This document shows, piece by piece, positions 58,501 to 64,000 of a stretch of DNA of 64,000 nucleotides. The DNA comes from Blastomonas ursincola (GTDB taxonomy: Bacteria > Pseudomonadota > Alphaproteobacteria > Sphingomonadales > Sphingomonadaceae), in the NCBI RefSeq assembly GCF_013607875.1, contig NZ_VDES01000001.1:1098073-1162072 (forward strand), written 5' to 3'. The notes under the pieces are model-generated. The model did no database searches, had not been told where the DNA came from, and saw only the letters and a program-made list of their open reading frames with translations. A program made the position numbers and the translations under genes. Within the stretch, counting starts at the first letter, position 1. Each line of letters begins with the position of its first letter.

Positions 58501-60770
58501 CAGCCGAAGGCCTGGCTGCCGACGCCCGAGGCGACCGATTCGCCGCCGATCGCGGTTGCGTGGAAGCCCGAGGCGTTGGCGAGGTCGCCCAGCGCCACCG
58601 CATCTTCCGCCGTCGCGCGCGCGCCATTGCCGATGGCCACCGCGGTGCCCGTCGAGGCGGCACCCGAAGGCGTGGTACCGTCCGCCGTCACCGCGCCGTT
58701 GCCGATCGCCACCGAGTTGAGACCTGCCGCATTGGCGCGGCTGCCCACCGACGTCGCATTCGCACCGCCCGCCTGGGCGCTCTTGCCCACCGAGGTGGCC
58801 TCGAAGCCCGCAGCATTCGCCTGGTGCCCGACCGCAACGGCCGTGCGACCCGAGGCATTGGCTTGCCAGCCGAACGCCTGGCTGCCGACGCCCGAGGCAA
58901 CCGACTCCCCGCCGATCGCTGTCGCGTGGAAACCGCTCGCATTGGCCAGATCACCCAGCGCCACGGCATCCTCGGCAGTGGCCTGTGCGGCATTGCCGAT
59001 GGCGACCGCTGTGCCCGTCGAGGCCGCACCCGAAGGCGTGGTGCCGTCCGCGGTTACCGCGCCGTTGCCGATCGCGACCGAGTTGATGCCGGCAGACACG
59101 GCCGCGTTGCCCGCCGCGAGCGAGTTCACGCCTGAGGCGTTGGCGCGACTGCCCAGCGCCGAGGCGTTGGCCCCGCCGGCTTGTGCACTCTTGCCGACCG
59201 AGGTCGCTTCGAAGCCGGCAGCATTGGCTTGATGACCCACTGCAACGGCGGTGCGTCCCGACGCGTTCGCCTGCCAGCCGAAGGCCTGGCTGCCGACGCC
59301 CGAGGCGACCGATTCCCCACCGATCGCGGTCGCATGGAAACCGCTTGCATTGGCCTGATCGCCCAGCGCCACGGCATCTTCAGCCGTCGCCTGCGCCAGA
59401 TTGCCGACAGCCACCGCGGTTCCCGTCGAAGCCGCGCCCGAGGGCGTCGTGCCGTCCGCAGTCACTGCGCCATTGCCGATCGCGACCGAATTGATGCCGG
59501 CTGCATTGGCGCGACTGCCCAGAGCCGCCGAATTGGTGCCGCCCGCCTGCGCGCTCTTGCCGACCGACGTCGCCTCGAACCCGGCAGCATTGGCCTGATG
59601 ACCCACTGCAACGGCGGTGCGCCCCGAGGCGTTGGCCTGCCAGCCGAACGCCTGGCTGCCGACGCCCGAGGCGACCGATTCGCCGCCGATCGCGGTCGCG
59701 TGGAAACCGCTCGCATTGGCAAGATCGCCCAGCGCCACCGCATCTTCTGCCGTTGCCCGTGCGGCGTTGCCGATCGCGACTGCGGTTCCGGTCGAAGCCG
59801 CGCCCGAGGGCGTCGTGCCGTCCGCCGTCACCGCGCCGTTGCCGATCGCGACCGAACTGATCCCTGCGGCATTGGCGCGGCTGCCAACGGCGGTAGCATT
59901 GGCGCCGCCCGCCTGGGTGCTCTTGCCCACCGATGTCGCTTCCAGCCCGGCGGCATTCGCCTGATGACCGACTGCAACGGCGGTGCGTCCCGAGGCATTG
60001 GCCTGCCAGCCGAACGCCTGGCTGCCGACGCCCGAGGCGACCGATTCGCCGCCGATCGCCGTCGCGTGGAAGCCCGAGGCATTGGCGAGGTCGCCCAAGG
60101 CGACCGCGTCTTCCTGCGTGGCCCGTGCGGCATTGCCGATGGCCACCGCCGTGCCCAGCGATGCTGCGCCCGAGGGGGTGGTGCCGATGGTTGCGGTGGT
60201 CGAATTCGCGCCGATGGCGATGCTGCTCAGCGACGAGGAGGCGGCCGCCGTACCGATGGCGATCGCGAAATTGGCAGACGCGTTGGCCGAGTCACCCAGG
60301 GCATGCGATTGCAGTGCGGAAGCGGTCGCGAACGTGCCGACCGCAGTCGAGAAATTGCCCGAGGCAGTGGCTGCGGCACCGACCGCCGACGACTGGATCC
60401 CCGAGGAAACCGAGCGCGCGCCCAGGGCCGTGCTGAAGCTTCCCGAGGCGAGGGACTGGTTGCCGACCGTGGTGGCCCCATCGCCCGACGCGGTCGAGGC
60501 CGCCCCGATGGCGGTCGATTCGGGGTTCAGCGCGCGCGCGGTGTGCCCGACAGCGGTCGATCCGAACCCGCTTGCGACGGAATTGACGCCGCATTCGGTG
60601 GATTGCGCCGGGTCATCGGCATTGCCTGCGATCCCGTCAGGTCCGGCATTGGCGTTGCAAGGTGCGGTGGCATCGGCATAAGCCGGGCTCGCGATGGCGA
60701 TGGCTGCAGCACTTGAGGCCAGAAAAAGCGTGGCACGCAACGCTTTTGCGTTGTTGGGGAAAGATTTCAT
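55581..60770 (-). CDS. Giant YadA-like trimeric autotransporter adhesin
   Basis: A 1729-residue surface adhesin. Signal peptide about 1-33 (MKSFPNNAKALRATLFLASS start). Residues 36-60 contain two cysteines and PDGIAGNADDPA, a calcium-site-like loop. From about 62 nearly the whole protein is YadA-head left-handed beta-roll repeats, with SxAxG-type units. A neck-type DAVNVGQLNAVAA is at about 859-871. Residues about 1635-1729 are the anchor: helix TGQVNTLFDLTEINRRAINR, then four strands ending in Trp (RGGFQIAW). There is no long coiled-coil stalk. It binds surfaces or other cells by family knowledge; the ligand is unknown. A small periplasmic protein gene follows. Confidence 0.92.
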   Translation of the reverse strand: MKSFPNNAKALRATLFLASSAAAIAIASPAYADATAPCNANAGPDGIAGNADDPAQSTECGVNSVASGFGSTAVGHTARALNPESTAIGAASTASGDGATTVGNQSLASGSFSTALGARSVSSGIQSSAVGAAATASGNFSTAVGTFATASALQSHALGDSANASANFAIAIGTAAASSSLSSIAIGANSTTATIGTTPSGAASLGTAVAIGNAARATQEDAVALGDLANASGFHATAIGGESVASGVGSQAFGWQANASGRTAVAVGHQANAAGLEATSVGKSTQAGGANATAVGSRANAAGISSVAIGNGAVTADGTTPSGAASTGTAVAIGNAARATAEDAVALGDLANASGFHATAIGGESVASGVGSQAFGWQANASGRTAVAVGHQANAAGFEATSVGKSAQAGGTNSAALGSRANAAGINSVAIGNGAVTADGTTPSGAASTGTAVAVGNLAQATAEDAVALGDQANASGFHATAIGGESVASGVGSQAFGWQANASGRTAVAVGHQANAAGFEATSVGKSAQAGGANASALGSRANASGVNSLAAGNAAVSAGINSVAIGNGAVTADGTTPSGAASTGTAVAIGNAAQATAEDAVALGDLANASGFHATAIGGESVASGVGSQAFGWQANASGRTAVAVGHQANAAGFEATSVGKSAQAGGANATSVGSRANAAGLNSVAIGNGAVTADGTTPSGAASTGTAVAIGNGARATAEDAVALGDLANASGFHATAIGGESVASGVGSQAFGWQANASGRTAVAVGHQANAAGLEATSVGKSAQAGGANATSLGSRANAAADNSVALGNAASATAANAVALGSGSVADRANTISVGAAGAERQITNVAAGTALTDAVNVGQLNAVAATTTANAARLNYFAVNSTQAGATATGASAIAAGDNARAEGIDALAIGGDDAGTGARAIGNSTVAIGGEADAFGPGATAFGWRSNADAERAHALGHLANATGVRSLAVGEAANATALTSVAVGNQASATDEDSVAVGDLANASGFHATAVGGESVASGRGAQSFGWQARASGELSLAAGHQAQATGVRSTAVGKSAVASATNSVAIGNQATTDSANTASLGTSVAIGNLASAGDEDSVAIGDQANASGFHATAVGGEAVASGRGSQTFGWQARATGELSLAVGHQAVAGGVRSLALGKSATASGDFSIAIGNLASTGAFINSVAIGNGSVATANNQFVLGAANHSYRFAGLAGIVPAGQQFFLTIDSAGNLIAVASAPPGAGIGTGVDSTQVGVGARASAEDAVAVGNSAVASAVDATAVGTDAQALSPGATAIGAGAIASGSTAVGADAQALGAGSAAYGSNSRATGARSIAIGEDGDDADGLGAVASGTGAIAIGNDARSTGLEAVAMGLSASATAANATAIGGRATATAQGATAFGWQANAVAERATALGHLANATGVRSTAVGSSATASGEVSVAMGNLSVASGTNSVAIGNTAIASGGDAIAIGGNRDGASGRATQAAGASTTAVGGQALATATAATAYGWRSEATAERATALGHLAVASGVRSVAVGEAAIASGSGAIAIGNQSSAAFTNSVAIGNGATANRANQIKLGGTGSSVTIGDLAASTAAQSGTTSIVTTDASGTLGAGPAVSNFATNAQVTALTGQVNTLFDLTEINRRAINRANEGVAMALAMESPALPAGTNFALSGGVGYYEDQASLTMAITARVGENASVSAGIGTGFNSGSVGARGGFQIAW
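58350..60155 (-). repeat. Five tandem 122-residue (366-bp) head units in the adhesin
   Basis: Units begin near residues 206, 328, 450, 586 and 708 of the adhesin. Spacing is 122 residues except the third, which has a 14-residue insert (136). Each contains AEDAVALGDLANASGFHATA and SVASGVGSQAFGWQANAS with few changes, so the DNA is also highly repetitive. Degenerate relatives continue toward the C-terminus. Confidence 0.9.
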
Positions 60771-60994
60771 GGGACCGCTCCTTGCTCGATGACAAGGCGG
60801 GTTTGCCCCCGGCTATAACTTTACTCATGCGACCCTGTTCGCCGAGTGGTCGTTAACCAGCCGTAGCGAAATCTATCAGAGCGACCGCGATGCGCAACCC
60901 CAAGAAATCGCCACAAATTTGTCACCATGGCGTTCAACGGTTTCCGCCGCGTTCATAACTTGCTATCGGGGGTTCCAGGTTCGCACAACCGGTC
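60771..60994. promoter_or_regulatory. Divergent intergenic region of adhesin and astD
   Basis: Contains the adhesin promoter, not located precisely. TTAACCA at 60854-60860 matches a CtrA half-site only; no second half at the correct spacing is seen. GCTCCTTGCTCG next to the adhesin start provides AAGGAGC-type complement on the minus strand as ribosome site. Confidence 0.4.
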
Positions 60995-62431
60995 ATGAAC
61001 TGCTCGCCAGAAAGCGTGAAATTGCCTGAACTTGTCTCCTTCGAGCCTGCAAGCGGTGCCCGGCTCTGGTCCGGCCCGCACGGCGATGTCGATGCCGAAG
61101 TCGCAACCGCGCGTGCGGCCTTTCCCGAATGGGTGGCGATGGCGGTCACCAAGCGGATCGAGCTTTGCCGCCGCTTTGCCAATCAGGTGCGCGCGCGCGC
61201 CGAGGAAATGGCCGAGCTGATTGCGCGCGAAACCGGCAAGCCGATGTGGGAATCGCGGACCGAGGTGGAATCGGTCGTCGCCAAGGTGGATATTTCGGTC
61301 GCCGCCTATGCCGAGCGCACCTCGCAGCGCAAACTTGACAGCGCGCTGGGCGGCACCATGGCGCTCAGGCACAAGCCGCATGGCGTGATGGCGGTGCTGG
61401 GGCCTTACAATTTCCCCGCGCATCTGCCCAACGGGCATATCATCCCCGCGCTGATCGCGGGCAATGCCGTGGTGTTCAAGCCTTCGGAAAAGACGCCTGC
61501 CGTCGGCGCGATGCTGGTCGAGTGCCTGCACCAGGCTGGGATCCCTGAAGGCGTGGTGCGGCTGCTGATCGGCGGTGCGGACGAGGGCAAGGCGCTGGTC
61601 GCGCACGAAGACGTCGATGGCGTGCTGTTCACCGGCTCTGCCACCACCGGCATCGCGATCAACCGCACGCTCGCCAGCCGCCCGGACAAGATCGTGGCGC
61701 TGGAAATGGGCGGCAACAATCCCATGGTGGTCTGGGATACGCCATGCATCGCCGATGCGGCGGTGCTGATCATCCAGTCGGCCTTCACCTCGGCGGGGCA
61801 GCGCTGCTCGGCGGCCAGCCGTCTGATCGTTCGTGACACCATCTACGATGCGGTGATCGCCGAAACCAAGAAGCTGGCCGACCGGCTGGTCGTCGGCAAG
61901 CCGTTCGACGATCCGCAGCCGTTCATGGGGCCGGTAATCGACAATGCCACTGCCGATGGGCTGACCGAAAGCTTCCTCTATTTTCTCAGCAACGGTGGCC
62001 GCGTCATCAAGCATCTGGTGCGGCTCGACGACAGCCTGCCCTTCCTGTCGCCCGCGATCATCGACGTCACCAATGTCAAGGATCGGCCCGATATCGAGCT
62101 GTTCGGCCCGCTGCTGCAGGTGGTCAAGGTCAGCTCGTTCGAGGAAGCGGTGGCCGAGGCGAACAATACGCGCTTCGGCCTGTCCGCTGCTCTGGTCGGC
62201 GGCAGTCCCCAGCATTACAAGCAGTTCTGGGCCAACATCCGCGCCGGCATCGTCAACTGGAACCGACCGACCAACGGGGCCTCGTCCAAGGCACCGTTCG
62301 GCGGGGTCGGACTTTCGGGCAACCACCGCCCCAGCGCCTATTACGCCGCCGATTACTGCGCCTATCCGGTCGTCTCGAACGAGATGGAACAGCCGCGCGC
62401 GACCATCGGCATCGGCCTGAAATCGGACTGA
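60995..62431 (+). CDS. astD: Succinylglutamate-semialdehyde dehydrogenase-like (AstD) aldehyde dehydrogenase
   Basis: A 478-residue NAD(P)-dependent aldehyde dehydrogenase. VLGPYNFPAHLPNGHIIPAL is the diagnostic AstD N-terminal motif, followed by FTGSATTG cofactor loop, catalytic Glu in ALEMGGNNP and catalytic Cys in SAGQRCSAASR. AstD oxidises N-succinylglutamate semialdehyde in arginine succinyltransferase catabolism. None of astA, astB, astC or astE is near, so it may act elsewhere. ATG 60995 lacks a good ribosome site; GTG 61016 is an alternative. Confidence 0.85.
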   Translation: MNCSPESVKLPELVSFEPASGARLWSGPHGDVDAEVATARAAFPEWVAMAVTKRIELCRRFANQVRARAEEMAELIARETGKPMWESRTEVESVVAKVDISVAAYAERTSQRKLDSALGGTMALRHKPHGVMAVLGPYNFPAHLPNGHIIPALIAGNAVVFKPSEKTPAVGAMLVECLHQAGIPEGVVRLLIGGADEGKALVAHEDVDGVLFTGSATTGIAINRTLASRPDKIVALEMGGNNPMVVWDTPCIADAAVLIIQSAFTSAGQRCSAASRLIVRDTIYDAVIAETKKLADRLVVGKPFDDPQPFMGPVIDNATADGLTESFLYFLSNGGRVIKHLVRLDDSLPFLSPAIIDVTNVKDRPDIELFGPLLQVVKVSSFEEAVAEANNTRFGLSAALVGGSPQHYKQFWANIRAGIVNWNRPTNGASSKAPFGGVGLSGNHRPSAYYAADYCAYPVVSNEMEQPRATIGIGLKSD

Positions 62432-62554
62432 AACGGGACCGGGGGACCAGGTTCCTTCGCAGCCGCAAAAGCAAATCTAACCCCTGCCCAAGGGGTTCTG
62501 CTTTGCATCCGAGGCCTCCAAATATCAGATGCACCGTTGGAAAGGACCAACGGC

Positions 62555-63352
62555 ATGACGCATCCCACTTCTGTCCCGCAAACGGCGCCCGGCACGGTGT
62601 GGCTGGTCGGTGCAGGCCCCGGCGATCCCGATCTGCTCACCGTCAAGGCCGCGCGGATCATCGCGCGCGCCCGGCTGATCGTGCATGACGGTCTGGTCGA
62701 TGACGCCATCCTGGCGCTCGCCCGGCCCGATGCGCAGCTGATCTCGGTCGCTAAGCAGCGCGCCCGGCACACGCTGCCGCAACAGGACATCAATGCGCTG
62801 CTGATCGAACAGGCGCGCGCGGGCCATGATGTCGTGCGCCTGAAAGGCGGCGATCCGTTCATCTTCGGCCGCGGCGGCGAGGAAGTCGATGACTGCCGCG
62901 CCGCTGGTGTCCACGTCGAGGTGATCCCCGGCATCAGCGCCGCCAATGGCGCCGCTGCCGCAGCCCAACTGCCGCTCACTCATCGCGACCTTGCGAGTGC
63001 GGTGACGTTCGTCGCGGGCCAGTGCAAGGGGCTGACCGAACAGGACTGGTCCGGCCTGGCCGGAAAGGGCCGCACGCTCGTCATCTATATGGGCGTCGCC
63101 ACCGGCGATGCGATCGCCGAGAAGCTGATCGCCGACGGCCTGTCGCCCGATACGCCGGTGGCCGTGCTCGAGAAAGGCACGCGCGCCGATATGCGCACCC
63201 TGCGCACGCTGCTGACCGATCTCGGGCCCATGATCGCGCGCGAGAAGGTGGTGAGCCCCGCGCTGATCGTGATCGGCGATGTCGTCACCCGCGCCAAGGC
63301 CATCGACTGCCTGCCCACGCTCTTTGCCCAGCATCTGGAGCCGATTTCATGA
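62555..63352 (+). CDS. cobA: Uroporphyrinogen-III C-methyltransferase
   Basis: SUMT enzyme of 265 residues, making precorrin-2 for siroheme or cobalamin. GAGPGDPDLLTVKAARII and VRLKGGDPFIFGRGGEE are the diagnostic motifs; PGISAANGAAAAAQLPLTHR follows. ATG 62555 with AAAGGA 8 bases upstream is preferred over TTG 62537. Coupled by ATGA overlap to the DUF2849 gene. In many alphaproteobacteria this pair leads into sulfite reductase cysI, consistent with siroheme supply. Confidence 0.95.
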   Translation: MTHPTSVPQTAPGTVWLVGAGPGDPDLLTVKAARIIARARLIVHDGLVDDAILALARPDAQLISVAKQRARHTLPQQDINALLIEQARAGHDVVRLKGGDPFIFGRGGEEVDDCRAAGVHVEVIPGISAANGAAAAAQLPLTHRDLASAVTFVAGQCKGLTEQDWSGLAGKGRTLVIYMGVATGDAIAEKLIADGLSPDTPVAVLEKGTRADMRTLRTLLTDLGPMIAREKVVSPALIVIGDVVTRAKAIDCLPTLFAQHLEPIS

Positions 63353-63639
63353 AGATTCTCACCGGTAATGACCTGAAGACCGGCGACGTCATCTGGTGGG
63401 CGGGCGATACACGCTGGTCACGCCACCTCGCCGACAGCGTCGATGCAGGCGACGAGGCCGAAGCGATCCTCAAGCGCGAGGAAGCCGCGTTGCGCGTCAA
63501 TGTCCCCTATATCGTCGATGGCAGGCAGACCGATCAGGGTCCGATGCCGCTGCACATCAAGGAACGCATCCGTGCCTTCGGACCGACGGTGCGCACCGAC
63601 CTTGCCATCAACACCAGCATCCCGATCGTGAGGGCCTGA
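63349..63639 (+). CDS. DUF2849 protein of the siroheme/sulfite reduction operon
   Basis: A 96-residue soluble protein: MKILTGNDLKTGDVIWWAGD opens the family, and VPYIVDGRQTDQGPMPLHIK leads to RAFGPTVRTDLAI. DUF2849 genes are found beside cysI/cysH in alphaproteobacteria; the function is unknown. Starts inside the cobA stop (ATGA), so it is translated with it. Confidence 0.88.
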   Translation: MKILTGNDLKTGDVIWWAGDTRWSRHLADSVDAGDEAEAILKREEAALRVNVPYIVDGRQTDQGPMPLHIKERIRAFGPTVRTDLAINTSIPIVRA

Positions 63640-63643
63640 AACC

Positions 63644-64000
63644 ATGCCCTCGCGCCGTGACGCCCTGGCGGGAATGGCGGGCCTGGCCATGCTGGGCGGG
63701 GTGGCCGCGCCTGCGCTCGCCGCGAGCCCGCGCCCGACCGTGGTGGTCGAACAGACACTGCTCAAGGCGCTGCCGGGCAAGGCCGATGCGCTGGGCCGGT
63801 TTCTCGCCGCCAACTGGCTGGTGATGGACCAGAAGGCGCTCGACCAGGGGCTGTTCACCGGCTTCTGGCTGGCGCGCTCCGCCCCGGGGTTCGAGGCGTG
63901 GGATTATGCGATGCAGGTCGGTTACCCGACCGCACAGGGTTATGACGACCCTGCCACGGCAAAGGGTTTCGAGGCGATCCGCAAGGTCCACAAGACCGTG
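63644..64000 (+). CDS. Tat-exported protein, truncated at window end
   Basis: Starts at ATG 63644 and runs off the end after 119 residues. The N-terminus PSRRDALAGMAGLAMLGGVA followed by PALAA is a twin-arginine-like signal (SRRD), so export of a folded protein is likely. The visible mature part has VVVEQTLLKALPGKADALG and FWLARSAPGFEAWDYAM; I do not recognise a family with confidence, although it could be an alpha/beta-barrel (dimeric) type. It follows DUF2849 by 4 bases, in place of the cysI gene often expected here. Confidence 0.6.
   Translation, partial: MPSRRDALAGMAGLAMLGGVAAPALAASPRPTVVVEQTLLKALPGKADALGRFLAANWLVMDQKALDQGLFTGFWLARSAPGFEAWDYAMQVGYPTAQGYDDPATAKGFEAIRKVHKTV

Noticed and set aside
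58350-60155. Repeats resembling a CRISPR or satellite array
   Set aside because: Period is 366 bases, in frame within one gene; units are coding head domains, not 20-40 base direct repeats with spacers.
59181-60716. Long plus-strand frames opposite the adhesin
   Set aside because: They arise from the 366-bp repeats and Ala/Gly codon bias of the adhesin. The adhesin strand has signal peptide, head motifs and anchor.

Overview
The window reads as chromosome from a high-GC alphaproteobacterium of the Sphingomonadales. Supporting signs are the CtrA master cell-cycle regulator with GANTC (CcrM-type) sites in its promoter, rpsT next to dnaA, the ubiE-ubiB pair opposite mutM, the cobA-DUF2849 pair, and many sphingomonad-type GC-rich dispersed palindromes. 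No phage, integrase, transposase, CRISPR array, rRNA or recognisable tRNA was found. All names are by eye from the translated sequence; no search was run.

Layout. 1-8.3 kb: folC, an AmpG-like permease, a DUF1223 protein, a lone receiver protein, an RluB-type pseudouridine synthase with rsmD, an MHS-type transporter and ctrA. 8.2-12.3 kb: a LysR regulator divergent from pirin and wrbA, then a secreted gluzincin-like protein. 12.3-15.5 kb: a reactive-sulfur module (TSUP exporter, rhodanese, SqrR/BigR-like persulfide sensor, persulfide dioxygenase, periplasmic DsrE-like protein) built around one palindromic operator. 15.5-18.9 kb: a PepSY membrane protein and a TonB-dependent siderophore receptor. 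19-27.6 kb: rpoC and rpoB on the minus strand. 27.8-32.3 kb: DUF1275, a Pro/Ala-rich membrane protein, an OYE-family reductase divergent from an ArsR-type regulator, and an AT-rich islet with an orphan gene. 32.3-38.8 kb: a repeat graveyard, ubiB-ubiE, mutM, rpsT and dnaA with a long AT-rich leader. 38.9-50.6 kb: mostly housekeeping (ThiF/MoeB-like, MAPEG, sirtuin, dapB, M48 protease, racemase, nth, PhnA-like, ohr/ohrR, acyltransferase, nadA, MBL hydrolase). 50.6-53.7 kb: a BlaI/M56 pair without a beta-lactam sensor domain, then a small DUF559 nuclease gene bracketed by nested inverted repeats. 53.6-64 kb: metZ, a giant YadA-like trimeric adhesin with a small secreted partner, astD, cobA, DUF2849 and a truncated Tat-exported protein.

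The most interesting points are: (i) the DUF559 gene enclosed by a perfect 43-bp inverted repeat plus a second inner inverted pair, whose palindrome family is scattered through the window, encodes the protein's own C-terminus and supplies folC's ribosome binding site; (ii) the 1729-residue, almost stalkless trimeric adhesin with five near-identical 122-residue head units, followed 8 bp later by an unstudied periplasmic protein; (iii) CtrA/CcrM-type control sites at ctrA and a dense GANTC cluster in the dnaA leader; and (iv) several clear palindromic operators that pair each local regulator with its target.
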